Positions 5,011-12,733 of a DNA stretch of 12,936 nucleotides are shown in pieces; position 1 is the stretch's first letter; the number at the start of each line of letters is the position of its first letter. The stretch comes from Rhodocyclaceae bacterium UBA6160 (lineage in GTDB: Bacteria > Pseudomonadota > Gammaproteobacteria > Burkholderiales > Rhodocyclaceae). The position numbers and the translations under genes were made by a program. The notes under the pieces are model-generated. The model did no database searches. It was given only the letters and a program-made list of their open reading frames with translations, and was not told the origin of the DNA. Where the stretch lies: positions 9,329 through 22,264 of the forward strand of contig DIUK01000154.1 of NCBI GenBank assembly GCA_002422995.1, in the 5' to 3' direction.

Positions 5011-7179
5011 TCATGACATCGCCCGCCTCTCGCGCCTGCGATACGCTCGGAAAATCAAACCAAAAACAGCCGCGCTCCCCAAAGCCAAAAACAGCAGCGG
5101 CCAACGTATCGGACGATTCCATTCAGCGCGCTTGGCCTCCCTTAAGCTGGCATCAATACGCTGATACTTTAAGGTGTTATTACCCACTTTGCCCGGCTTT
5201 CGATTCATAAGCCAAGCATGTTGCAAACTGTAATCTTTGGGATGGAAGCCCCATATCCATGGGGCATCATGACGCAATTGCGCTACCATCTGATCAATCA
5301 ACGCTTGGCGCTGCGGACTATTTTCCATCGTTTGCACTTGAGTGAATAAGCTGTCATACAGTGCATTGCTGTAGTTGGCAGCATTTGATCCGTCATGTAA
5401 CACTGAAGACTGCTGGCTGGATAATAAAAACAAAAAGTTTTCAGGGTCCGGATAATCCGCATTCCAGCCAAAATAAAAAATCTGCGCAGCACCTTTCCTG
5501 ATTTTCTCCTGGAAACGGTTGTAGTCAGTATTACGCACCACCAGTTGCACATCAATTTGCCCCAACTGTTTCTGCAACCAATCCATTCGCGCTTTGGAGC
5601 CCACGCCAGTGGCCGTTGTATCGAGGTAAATGACCAGTGGCTCACCTGTTACCGCATCACGCCCACTCGGCCAACCTGCCTTGGCCAGCAAACGCTTAGC
5701 TTCGATAATCGGCTTGCGACGAGCCTTCCCATCAACCCAGTCGTACATGTATGGATTAATGCCTGCCTTCTCTTCCCGATAGCCAAAAATACCCGGCGGT
5801 ATCGGGCCTTGCGCAGCCACACCACGGCCATTTTGAAAAATCGAAATGAATTCCTCCTGGTTGATGGCAATCGAAATAGCCTGCCGCAACAGACGCGCCC
5901 GCTCAGCAGTTGCCGGATTGTTGCCACCGGTGAGTGAATCCAGCCAGTTAAAGCCCATGTAAAAAGTGGATGTCGCCACTGTGGTCGAAAGCGTAATCCC
6001 CTGCGTTTGCATGGCATCAGTCAGCGCAGCCTCTCCGCCACCCACCACCTGTACGGCCTGATCAAATGCGTCAGAAGAAATACCCGACGCATCGTAATAA
6101 CCTTGCAAAAATTTATTCCAATAGGGTATCTGCTCTTTTTCTCGGGTAAACACCACTTGATCGATCAATGGCAAACGCTGGCCGCAATCCTTAAGCAAGC
6201 CATTATTTTTATCTTCCGCTTCACCTTCACACGGATAGCGCTCATCGTGAAAATTTGGGTTGCGCTGTAACACCATGCGCGCATTGGGATTATTTTCAGT
6301 CAGCATATAAGGCCCCGTACCCACTGGATACCAGTCCAAAGTGATGTTTTTTTTCACCAACCCGGGCTGGCTATAAAACTTGTCTGCCTCCCACGGCATG
6401 GGCGAAAAAAACGGCATGGCCAGCCAATATAAAAACTGCGGATACTTGCCCTTGATTCGAATGCGATAGTGATATCGATCGATCACTTTTACCCCATCCA
6501 GGGGATATTCACGCAAATCCAGCCATGCCTCTCGCCGTCTCGCCAGCGCCGACTTTTGCAAGTGACTTGCAAAATCACCCAAGCCATTGATATAGCCACT
6601 CATTAAACCCAGAATCGGCGAATGCAGATGCGGGTGCGCCAGCCGCTTAATGCCATACACATAATCATCAGCCACCAGCTCACGGGTTCCAGTTGCAGAA
6701 AAATCAGCCAGGCTATCTATGCTTGAAAGTTGCTCGGCTGTCAGATCATGATATTGATACAACCGAGCAGCCGTTAGCGCAAATGCCGGATGCGGTTGAT
6801 AAAGAATGCCCGGCTTTATCGCGATCACGTAATCAGTAAAGGCAATTTTTTCAGCTGCTGTGTTTGCTGGCAATAACTGCCCTTGTGCATCCAAATAGCG
6901 TGGCGCAGGCAGCGTTTCAGCCGTTGCCGGAATCAGCACATAGGGACGTTTCAGATAGTGGTATTGAAGTGGCGGCTCATAAATTTGCGCAATAAAAGTA
7001 ATCCCGTCTTCACTATAAGACTGCACAGGATCAAGATGCTTAGGTCTATCCGTAAATGCGGTATATAGAATATTTTTACCCTTTTCATCTACTGGATACG
7101 GATTGTTCCAAGCATCGCCACAACCAGCCATTAAAGTTGCCGCCAAACACAATAACAGGAGGAAGAAGGGTCTTTTCAT
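5011..7179 (-). CDS. Family 5 extracellular solute-binding lipoprotein with C-terminal membrane helix
   Basis: A 722-residue SBP_bac_5 (OppA/DppA-like) protein, clearly longer than the usual 500-600. A type II signal peptide runs MKRPFFLLLLCLAATLMAGC, with Cys20 the predicted lipidation site and Gly at +2. The mature start has YTAFTDRPKHLDPVQSYSED, typical of the family. Other markers are GTGPYML (about 286-292) followed by LQRNPNFHDERYP, LLRQAISIAIN with GPIPPGIFGY (about 430-465), and FGWNADYPDPENFLFLLSS (about 565-585). Unusually, the C-terminus adds one hydrophobic helix (about 693-710, WPLLFLALGSAAVFGLIF) and a basic tail (RAYRRRERR). Such proteins normally deliver oligopeptides or similar solutes to an ABC permease, but no permease or ATPase gene is adjacent. 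The ligand cannot be assigned. No strong Shine-Dalgarno sequence precedes the ATG. It diverges from fabI and converges with bpt. Confidence 0.88.
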   Translation of the reverse strand: MKRPFFLLLLCLAATLMAGCGDAWNNPYPVDEKGKNILYTAFTDRPKHLDPVQSYSEDGITFIAQIYEPPLQYHYLKRPYVLIPATAETLPAPRYLDAQGQLLPANTAAEKIAFTDYVIAIKPGILYQPHPAFALTAARLYQYHDLTAEQLSSIDSLADFSATGTRELVADDYVYGIKRLAHPHLHSPILGLMSGYINGLGDFASHLQKSALARRREAWLDLREYPLDGVKVIDRYHYRIRIKGKYPQFLYWLAMPFFSPMPWEADKFYSQPGLVKKNITLDWYPVGTGPYMLTENNPNARMVLQRNPNFHDERYPCEGEAEDKNNGLLKDCGQRLPLIDQVVFTREKEQIPYWNKFLQGYYDASGISSDAFDQAVQVVGGGEAALTDAMQTQGITLSTTVATSTFYMGFNWLDSLTGGNNPATAERARLLRQAISIAINQEEFISIFQNGRGVAAQGPIPPGIFGYREEKAGINPYMYDWVDGKARRKPIIEAKRLLAKAGWPSGRDAVTGEPLVIYLDTTATGVGSKARMDWLQKQLGQIDVQLVVRNTDYNRFQEKIRKGAAQIFYFGWNADYPDPENFLFLLSSQQSSVLHDGSNAANYSNALYDSLFTQVQTMENSPQRQALIDQMVAQLRHDAPWIWGFHPKDYSLQHAWLMNRKPGKVGNNTLKYQRIDASLREAKRAEWNRPIRWPLLFLALGSAAVFGLIFRAYRRRERRAMS

Positions 7180-7202
7180 AGGGATGAGTTTAGCCTATCC
7201 GC

Positions 7203-7208
7203 TATAAT
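7203..7208 (+). promoter_or_regulatory. Candidate -10 box for the fabI-nadK-recN unit
   Basis: A perfect TATAAT lies 40 bases upstream of the fabI ATG, in the 69-base divergent gap. No recognisable -35 hexamer stands 16-18 bases before it, and the extended -10 TG is absent. An activator or a poor -35 box would be needed, so confidence is limited. Confidence 0.4.
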
Positions 7209-7248
7209 CCAAAAGACCGATTCAGCTGTTTTCATTTGAGGAAAAACG

Positions 7249-8049
7249 ATGGGATTTCTTGCCAATAAACGCATCCTAATCACAGGCCTGCTCTCTAACC
7301 GTTCCATCGCTTATGGCATTGCCAAAGCCTGTCATCGTGAAGGTGCAATCCTCGCATTCACTTATCAGAACGAACGCTTTTTAGACCGAATTACCAAGTT
7401 TGCCGAAGAGTTTGATTCAAAAGCCATCTTCCCCTGTGATGTTGCAGAAGATGCACAAATCGATAATCTTTTCGTCGAAATTGCCAAGCAATGGGATGGC
7501 TTGGACGGCTTGGTACACTCCATCGCCTTTGCCCCTACTGAAGCAATTGAAGGTGATTTTCTTGACGGCATTTCGCGTGAAGCGTTTCGCATCGCCCATG
7601 ATGTTTCCTCCTATAGCTACGCAGCACTGGCCAAAGCTGCGCGTCCGTTGCTACTCAAAGGCAATAGCCCATCACTACTGGCAATGACCTACCTTGGCGC
7701 TGAACGCACTATGCCAAATTACAACACCATGGGTCTGGCCAAAGCCAGTCTGGAAGCAGCAACGCGCTATCTTGCCTTTTGCCTCGGACCACAAGGCATT
7801 CGCGCAAATGCCGTTTCAGCCGGCCCCATCAAAACTCTCGCTGCCTCGGGCATTGGCAACTTTGGCAAACTACTCGCCTATAACGCCCACCACGCACCCT
7901 TGCGCCGCAATATCACCATCGAAGAAGTGGGCAATGCCGCCGCCTTTTTACTCTCCGATTTATCCAGTGGCATTACAGGTGAAATCATGTATGTCGATGG
8001 CGGCTTGAACACCACGGCTTTAGGCAATACAGATCCTTTGCCCGGTTAA
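7249..8049 (+). CDS. fabI: Enoyl-[acyl-carrier-protein] reductase (NADH) FabI
   Basis: FabI carries out the last reduction of each fatty acid elongation cycle, converting trans-2-enoyl-ACP to acyl-ACP in the cytosol; it is the triclosan target. The 266-residue short-chain dehydrogenase-fold protein begins MGFLANKRILITGLLSNRSI, where SNRSIAYGIA is the FabI-type cofactor loop, followed by AFTYQNERF and CDVAED (Asp64). The catalytic Tyr148, Tyr158 and Lys165 lie in TYLGAERTMPNYNTMGLAKA and correspond to E. coli Tyr146, Tyr156 and Lys163. SAGPIKTLAASGI and YVDGGLN close the fold. Residue 93 is Ala (HSIAFAP) where E. coli has Gly93; Staphylococcus aureus FabI also has SIAFA, so this is natural variation rather than proof of resistance. 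GAGG at 7238-7241 is well placed for the ATG. nadK follows after 34 bases. Confidence 0.96.
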   Translation: MGFLANKRILITGLLSNRSIAYGIAKACHREGAILAFTYQNERFLDRITKFAEEFDSKAIFPCDVAEDAQIDNLFVEIAKQWDGLDGLVHSIAFAPTEAIEGDFLDGISREAFRIAHDVSSYSYAALAKAARPLLLKGNSPSLLAMTYLGAERTMPNYNTMGLAKASLEAATRYLAFCLGPQGIRANAVSAGPIKTLAASGIGNFGKLLAYNAHHAPLRRNITIEEVGNAAAFLLSDLSSGITGEIMYVDGGLNTTALGNTDPLPG

Positions 8050-8083
8050 TTAGTCTCTCAAAAATTTATTGATTTCATTGCCT

Positions 8084-8968
8084 ATGAGCACGAATCGTCT
8101 ATTTCATACGATTGCCCTGATCGGCAAATATAAAAGTCCCGAAATCTCTGATTCACTAATCGTACTGGCCGCGTTTTTGCGCAGCCAAGATAGGGAAGTG
8201 TTGGTTGAAGAAAGTACCGCCACTGCCATGGGACATCATCATTACACAGCCGCGAGCTACGACACCATAGGTCAACGCGCAGATTTAGCGGTCGTGCTTG
8301 GCGGAGATGGCACCTTGCTTAATGCTGCGCGCTGCCTTGCCGAATTTGACGTTCCGTTAGTCGGCGTAAATCAAGGCCGTCTGGGCTTCATGACAGACAT
8401 TGCACGTGAAGGCATGATAGAAAGCATGACCGCGATCCTAGCCGGGAAATTTTCTCGCGAGCAGCGCTTTTTGCTTGATGCTGAAGTCTTGCGCCACGGC
8501 GAGTTGGTCAGTTGTGCTCTCACCCTGAATGATGTCGTTATCAATAAAGGTGACAGCGGCCGCTTAATTGAACTAGAAGTCAAAGTCGACGACGAGCTCA
8601 TCCATATCCTGCGCGCTGACGGCCTGATTATTTCCACGCCAACAGGGTCAACCGCCTATGCACTCTCCGCCAACGGCCCTATCCTGCATCCCTCCGTAGC
8701 GGGCATTGCCATTGTGCCTTTATGTCCGCATGCCCTCTCTAATCGCCCAATTACGGTGAGCGACCGTAGCTGCATTACGGTTACACTTCTCCCCCCACAT
8801 GATGGCCGCATACACTTCGATGGTCAAACTCGATTTGATGCCTCAGGTGGCGATATCGTGCGTATCCGGCGTTCGCATTTTGCCGTTACTTTGCTGCATC
8901 CCCCAGGCTATAGCTACTTCGCCATGCTGCGCGAAAAGCTGCATTGGAGCGCCACTCCCCGTCACTAA
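8084..8968 (+). CDS. nadK: NAD kinase (ATP-dependent)
   Basis: NadK phosphorylates NAD to NADP in the cytosol and is the cell's only route to NADP, which supplies reductive biosynthesis such as the fatty acid and lysine steps encoded nearby. The 294-residue protein starts MSTNRLFHTIALIGKYKSPE, typical of betaproteobacterial NAD kinases. It carries the GGDGT motif at 73-77 with catalytic Asp75, GRLGFMTD, the NAD-contacting NDVVINKG at 149-156 (NE in many homologues, ND here) and TPTGSTAYALSA at 185-196. An in-frame TTG 15 bases upstream would add MISLP, but ATG 8084 fits the family start. Neither start has a clear Shine-Dalgarno sequence. The gene lies 34 bases after fabI and 30 before recN, and nadK-recN adjacency is common in proteobacteria. 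Confidence 0.95.
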   Translation: MSTNRLFHTIALIGKYKSPEISDSLIVLAAFLRSQDREVLVEESTATAMGHHHYTAASYDTIGQRADLAVVLGGDGTLLNAARCLAEFDVPLVGVNQGRLGFMTDIAREGMIESMTAILAGKFSREQRFLLDAEVLRHGELVSCALTLNDVVINKGDSGRLIELEVKVDDELIHILRADGLIISTPTGSTAYALSANGPILHPSVAGIAIVPLCPHALSNRPITVSDRSCITVTLLPPHDGRIHFDGQTRFDASGGDIVRIRRSHFAVTLLHPPGYSYFAMLREKLHWSATPRH

Positions 8969-8998
8969 CTACGCATACACGCTTAATTACCACCCGCC

Positions 8999-10666
8999 AT
9001 GCTGCAGCGCTTGATTATTCGTGACTTCGTTATTGTCGACCAATTAGAGCTGGCGTTTGACAGCGGTTTTGGTGCGCTCACAGGTGAAACAGGTGCAGGA
9101 AAATCCATTCTCATTGATGCCCTGTCAATCATTCTGGGCGAGCGTGCAGATGCCTCAATCATACGCGCAGGTGCTGAACGTACGGATCTAAGCGCTGAAT
9201 TTGATCTCACTGAAGCCAATGCGATGACTGCCTGGCTTCAAAAAAATGATTTCGACACTACCACTTGTTTACTGCGTCGCGTTGTTGATCAAAGCGGTCG
9301 CTCGCGTGCCTATATCAATGGCACAGCCGCCACGCTGGGACAACTTCGTGAAATTGCGCGCTATCTCGCAGATATTCACGGACAACATGCGCACCACTCA
9401 CTTCTGCAAGCAGATGCACAACGCAACCTGCTCGACACACATGCCAACGCGCATGACCTGCTCGCACAACTCGCCACAACACATACTGCCTGGCGTCACC
9501 TGCGTGATGCACGGCTGGCCGCCGCCACCAATCATGAAGCAAGCGAACGTGAGCGCGAATTACTCACCTGGCAAGTCAAAGAGCTCACCGCGCTTGAATT
9601 CAGCATTGAAGACTGGCAGGAAACAGAGATCGAACAGCGCCGTTTAGGTAACGCCAGCGCGTTGCTTGAAGCGGCCACCGCCGCCCTCGCTGTCCTTGAT
9701 GAGGGCGATACAGCCGCCCTCTCTGCCCTGCAACACGCAGGTGCCCGTCTGCATGAACTCACCTCAGCTGACCCAGCCCTTGCGGATGCAGCGGCATTGT
9801 TCGATAGCGCCATTATTCAGCTCGAAGAGTCGGCGCTGGCGTTACGGCGATATCAAGATCGCCTGGAACTAGATCCGGCTCGACTGTCTGCCCTGGATCA
9901 ACGTATTGATACAGTCACTCATATCGCGCGCAAATATCGCATTACGCCAGAAGAGATTCCTGATTTACTGGCACGACTCAATGGGCAACTCGCTGAACTG
10001 AGCCTGCGCGCTGACCCAAGTGCCCTGGCCGAACATGAAAAAGAAGCTTACGCCGCTTATCTAACGCAGGCAAAAAAACTTTCTGCCTTGCGCGCAAAAA
10101 CAGCAAAGCAACTATCGACAGCAGTCACCGCCGGCATGCAAGAACTCGCCATGGATGGTGGCCAGTTTCAGATCGTACTCAACCCCTTGGCAGAAGGTGC
10201 GGCATTCGGGCTTGAAACCATTGAATTTCAAGTCGCCGCCAATGCGGGGCAAGCGCTACGCCCCTTGGCCAAAGTAGCCTCAGGGGGTGAGCTTTCTCGC
10301 ATTGGACTCGCCCTGCAAGTCATCGCCAGCCAAGCCAATGTCGCAGGCACACTCATATTTGACGAAGTCGATGTCGGTATTGGTGGGCGTGTCGCCGAAA
10401 TCGTCGGCCGTATGTTGCGCGACCTGGGAAAATCTCGTCAGGTCTTATGCGTGACCCACCTGCCGCAAGTGGCCGCACAAGCCAATTGGCAATGGTCTAT
10501 CACCAAGGAAACACGCAACACAGAAGTTTTCTCTTCCGTTCATGTCCTGGATCAAACTGCACGCGTGGCAGAAATAGCTCGCATGTTGGGTGGCGAAAAA
10601 ATTACCCATACCACGCATCGTCACGCTGCAGAAATGCTCGGGCTCAGTGCTGACAGAGAAGGTTAA
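8999..10666 (+). CDS. recN: DNA repair protein RecN
   Basis: RecN is an SMC-like ATPase that gathers broken DNA ends and supports RecA-dependent double-strand break repair. The 555-residue length is normal. The N-terminal ATPase half has Walker A GETGAGKS (29-36) followed by LIDALSIILGERAD and RAYINGTAATLGQL. The middle, roughly 150-370, is Ala/Leu/Glu-rich and predicted coiled coil, interrupted near 300-330 by the hinge region (IARKYRITPEEIPDLL). The C-terminal half holds the ABC signature SGGELSR (428-434), Walker B TLIFDEVDVGIGG with Asp455-Glu456, and the switch CVTHLPQVAAQA. In many bacteria recN is induced by the SOS response, but no LexA-like box was found upstream; cotranscription with nadK is likely. 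The ATG lacks a visible Shine-Dalgarno sequence. It converges with fur, 21 bases away. Confidence 0.97.
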   Translation: MLQRLIIRDFVIVDQLELAFDSGFGALTGETGAGKSILIDALSIILGERADASIIRAGAERTDLSAEFDLTEANAMTAWLQKNDFDTTTCLLRRVVDQSGRSRAYINGTAATLGQLREIARYLADIHGQHAHHSLLQADAQRNLLDTHANAHDLLAQLATTHTAWRHLRDARLAAATNHEASERERELLTWQVKELTALEFSIEDWQETEIEQRRLGNASALLEAATAALAVLDEGDTAALSALQHAGARLHELTSADPALADAAALFDSAIIQLEESALALRRYQDRLELDPARLSALDQRIDTVTHIARKYRITPEEIPDLLARLNGQLAELSLRADPSALAEHEKEAYAAYLTQAKKLSALRAKTAKQLSTAVTAGMQELAMDGGQFQIVLNPLAEGAAFGLETIEFQVAANAGQALRPLAKVASGGELSRIGLALQVIASQANVAGTLIFDEVDVGIGGRVAEIVGRMLRDLGKSRQVLCVTHLPQVAAQANWQWSITKETRNTEVFSSVHVLDQTARVAEIARMLGGEKITHTTHRHAAEMLGLSADREG

Positions 10667-10673
10667 AACAATC

Positions 10674-10689
10674 AGCGCAAAGTCGCGCT
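10674..10689. terminator. Weak hairpin between convergent recN and fur
   Basis: AGCGC (10674-10678) and GCGCT (10685-10689) form a 5-bp GC-rich stem with a 6-base loop in the short gap between the two genes, overlapping the fur stop codon. It is followed on the plus strand by ATTTGTC and on the minus strand by GATTGTTTT, so the T tracts are interrupted. It could act weakly in both directions. Confidence 0.3.
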
Positions 10690-11137
10690 ATTTGTCTTTC
10701 TGACGATGCACGCAATCTGATTTGATACATTCTGCATACAGATAAAGTGCATGCTCCCGAAGTTCAAAGCCGCGTTGCCGAACAATTTCGTTTTGTCTTT
10801 TCTCTATTTCCGGATCAAAAAACTCTTCAACCCGACCGCATTGAATGCAGACTAAATGATCGTGATGATGTCCTTCGTTTAACTCGAAAGTTGCTTTACC
10901 AGATTCAAAATGATGCCGCTGCAACAAACCTGCCTGCTCAAATTGCGTCAGAACCCGGTATACCGTCGCCAATCCGACATCCATATCATCGGCCAATAAA
11001 TGCCGATAGACATCCTCTGCCGTGATATGCCGCTCTCCGCCATCCTGCGCTAATTTCTGAAACAAATCGAGAATTTTGAGCCGAGGGAGGGTTGCTTTCA
11101 AACCGATGCTTTTTAGATCTTCAGGGTGAGTCTTCAT
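10688..11137 (-). CDS. fur: Ferric uptake regulator Fur
   Basis: Fur is a dimeric, iron-responsive DNA-binding repressor of iron uptake genes. The chosen ATG gives 149 residues starting MKTHPEDLKSIGLKATLPRL, the usual start in betaproteobacterial Fur. A TTG 33 bases further upstream would add a hydrophobic stretch, LRLALAVPFYF, that the family lacks. The winged-helix domain contains AEDVYRHLL and the recognition region DVGLATVYRVLTQFEQAGLL (about 53-72). The metal-binding part has HHHDHLVC (His91, His92, Asp93, His94), the CxxC pair Cys97 and Cys100, and a C-terminal Cys137 and Cys142 pair, which together form the structural zinc and regulatory sites. A small Gly-Gly loop near residues 29-36 lengthens the first domain slightly. 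This set favours Fur over Zur. No good Shine-Dalgarno sequence is visible. It diverges from bamE, an arrangement frequent in betaproteobacteria. Confidence 0.95.
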   Translation of the reverse strand: MKTHPEDLKSIGLKATLPRLKILDLFQKLAQDGGERHITAEDVYRHLLADDMDVGLATVYRVLTQFEQAGLLQRHHFESGKATFELNEGHHHDHLVCIQCGRVEEFFDPEIEKRQNEIVRQRGFELREHALYLYAECIKSDCVHRQKDK

Positions 11138-11357
11138 AAAGTAAAAGGGTACAGCGAGCGCTAAGCGCAACAGGCCACTATGATATAGTTTTCGTTCAAT
11201 ACTGGGCTGCTTAATTGGCTAAAGATTCCTGCCAATAAACGCTGGCTAATATGCCCTCCCATTTGGAACATCCTTTCATGTCGTATCACGTATCATGCAT
11301 GCCTGTTAACCATCTGCTTTCGTGATAAAGCATGCAAACACCACACTGGAATAATTG
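11138..11357. promoter_or_regulatory. Divergent fur-bamE control region
   Basis: This 220-base gap must carry promoters for fur (minus) and bamE-dapB (plus), but no clean sigma-70 pair stands out. Visible structure is concentrated near bamE. TATCACG (11284-11290) and CGTGATA (11321-11327) form a perfect 7-bp inverted repeat 30 bases apart. The palindrome GCATGC occurs twice, at 11297-11302 and 11330-11335. GGAACAT at 11265-11271 resembles a sigma-E -35 element (GGAACTT), and bamE (smpA) is a sigma-E target in E. coli, but no matching -10 lies at standard spacing. No recognisable Fur box was found. Confidence 0.45.
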
Positions 11358-11771
11358 ATGAAGCTTTCTTCTTATTTACTTATTTTTATCACGCTCTGGG
11401 GCAGCACAGCCTGTTCGCGGCTGAATCCAGCCAATTCTTACATCAAGCCTTACCGCATTGATGTTCGCCAAGGCAACTGGGTCACTCAGGAAATGGTGTC
11501 TCAATTAAAGCCTGGACAAACGCGTGAACAAGTGAAGTTTGTTCTAGGCTCGCCTCTAATGGCAGACATGTTTCATGCGGATCGTTGGGATTATATCTAT
11601 CGCCTGCAGCCAGGCCGTGGCGAAGCTGAACAGCGCCGCATTACCGTATTTTTTCAAGATGACAAACTGGTTCGCGTAGGTGGAAATGTGATTGCTGATG
11701 ATGGCAAAAAAACGCCCCCAAAAGAAACCCATCAGATTATCGACATTCCTGCGTCTGCAAAAACAAACTAA
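11358..11771 (+). CDS. bamE: Outer membrane protein assembly factor BamE
   Basis: BamE (SmpA/OmlA family) is a small outer membrane lipoprotein of the BAM complex, which folds beta-barrel proteins into the outer membrane; it stabilises BamA-BamD contacts. The 137-residue product has a type II signal peptide ending in GSTAC with Cys19 as the lipidation site. The mature domain contains YRIDVRQGNWVTQEMVSQLK, PGQTREQVKFVLGSPLMADM, FHADRWDYIY and ITVFFQDDKLVRVGGNV, the family hallmark order. The C-terminal tail after about residue 110 is low in complexity. ATG 11358 is preferred to the adjacent in-frame TTG 11355. Only a weak GGA lies upstream. dapB starts 9 bases after the stop codon, so the two are probably cotranscribed. 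Confidence 0.94.
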   Translation: MKLSSYLLIFITLWGSTACSRLNPANSYIKPYRIDVRQGNWVTQEMVSQLKPGQTREQVKFVLGSPLMADMFHADRWDYIYRLQPGRGEAEQRRITVFFQDDKLVRVGGNVIADDGKKTPPKETHQIIDIPASAKTN

Positions 11772-11780
11772 CTAAACAGC

Positions 11781-12587
11781 ATGAAAAAAATTCGCTATGC
11801 CATCGCAGGAAGCGCTGGCCGTATGGGCAGAACCTTGGTTGAAGCGGTCTTAAAAGATGAAACCGCAAGCCTTTCTGCAACACTAGAACACAGCGCAAGC
11901 CCTTTTTTAGGCAAAGATGCAGGCGAGCTTTTCGGCATGCCCTGTGGTGTTTTAATCACCGATGATATTGTCGGCGCCTTGAAAAATGCAGATTGCCTTA
12001 TTGACTTCACCCGCCCTGAAGCCACCTTGGTTCATCTTGAACACTGCCAATCGCAAGGCGTAAGTCTCATTATTGGTACCACTGGATTCAATGCAGCAGA
12101 AAAACAAGCCATCGAAAATGCCGCGCAAAAAATTTCCGTTGTGTTTGCCCCAAATATGGCCGTCGGCGTCAATGCCGTATTCAAGTTATTGTCAGTAGCA
12201 GCCAAAATTCTCAACACAGGCTATGACGTTGAAGTGATTGAAGCCCATCACCGCCACAAAGTCGATGCGCCTTCAGGCACTGCGCTACGCATGGGCGAAG
12301 TCGTCGCCAATGCGCTGGGACAAGACCTGTCTGAATGCGCCATTTATGGCCGCCAAGGCCACACGGGTGAGCGGCCTGCAACACAAATAGGCTTTTCCAC
12401 CATTCGTGGTGGCGATATTGTGGGTGACCACACCGTGCTGTTTGCCGGTGAAGGCGAGCGTATTGAAATCACCCACAAGTCGGCCAGCCGCATGTCATAT
12501 GCCCTCGGTGCTTTGCGCGCTGGCCGATTTTTGGCAGACAAACCTCATGGCTTGTTCGATATGCAGGATGTGCTGGGATTAAAGTAG
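11781..12587 (+). CDS. dapB: 4-hydroxy-tetrahydrodipicolinate reductase DapB
   Basis: DapB reduces the DapA product to tetrahydrodipicolinate with NAD(P)H, in the lysine and meso-diaminopimelate pathway that feeds peptidoglycan synthesis. The 268-residue protein is of normal length. The N-terminal Rossmann fold has IAGSAGRMGR (8-17), then DFTRPEATLVHLEHC and IIGTTGFNAAEKQAI. The substrate domain contains VFAPNMAVGVNAVFKLL and the catalytic motif EAHHRHKVDAPSGTA (154-168), where His156 and Lys160 correspond to E. coli His159 and Lys163. TIRGGDIVGDHTVLFAGEGE and ITHKSASRM follow. No Shine-Dalgarno sequence is obvious before the ATG, which fits translational coupling to bamE 9 bases upstream. 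A strong terminator ends the unit about 70 bases downstream. Confidence 0.97.
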   Translation: MKKIRYAIAGSAGRMGRTLVEAVLKDETASLSATLEHSASPFLGKDAGELFGMPCGVLITDDIVGALKNADCLIDFTRPEATLVHLEHCQSQGVSLIIGTTGFNAAEKQAIENAAQKISVVFAPNMAVGVNAVFKLLSVAAKILNTGYDVEVIEAHHRHKVDAPSGTALRMGEVVANALGQDLSECAIYGRQGHTGERPATQIGFSTIRGGDIVGDHTVLFAGEGERIEITHKSASRMSYALGALRAGRFLADKPHGLFDMQDVLGLK

Positions 12588-12598
12588 TCACATAAAGT

Positions 12599-12623
12599 AG
12601 TGGCAAGCCCTCGCACTGCCACT
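12599..12623 (+). other. Hairpin just after dapB
   Basis: AGTGGCA (12599-12605) and TGCCACT (12617-12623) form a perfect 7-bp stem with an 11-base loop. No T run follows. It may protect the 3' end of the dapB transcript or simply precede the stronger terminator 30 bases on. Confidence 0.4.
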
Positions 12624-12653
12624 TACGTAAAAGAAGCCCCAAAATCACAACGT

Positions 12654-12693
12654 AAAAAAACGGCCGACCTGTTAAACAGGCCGGCCGTTTTTT
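12654..12693. terminator. Strong bidirectional intrinsic terminator between dapB and typA
   Basis: Seven A (12654-12660) precede a GC-rich hairpin and six T (12688-12693) follow it, so it can work in both directions. The stem is CGGCCG (12661-12666) with CGGCCG (12682-12687), one A-C mismatch, then CCTGT (12668-12672) with ACAGG (12676-12680) around a 3-base loop. It lies between two convergent genes, which is what a shared terminator would need. Confidence 0.92.
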
Positions 12694-12733
12694 GATTATT
12701 ACTTGGCAATCGTGTTTTAGTCTGCTTGCAGTA

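Noticed and set aside
7516..7540. FabI has Ala93 in HSIAFAP, at the position of E. coli Gly93 where substitutions give triclosan resistance.
   Set aside because: The same SIAFA sequence is found in triclosan-sensitive FabI such as that of Staphylococcus aureus, so it is natural family variation, not evidence of resistance.
8969..8998. Search for a LexA (SOS) box before recN.
   Set aside because: No CTGT-N8-ACAG-like sequence was found in the 30-base gap after nadK.
9315..9813. Open frames antisense to recN.
   Set aside because: They give Arg/Ala/Ser-rich products typical of the reverse of Ala/Leu/Glu-rich coding sequence, with no domain or ribosome binding site.
12581..12601. Direct repeat AAAGTAGT at the end of dapB and just after it.
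   Set aside because: It is only 8 bases with no further structure and no sign of an insertion-site duplication around a mobile element.
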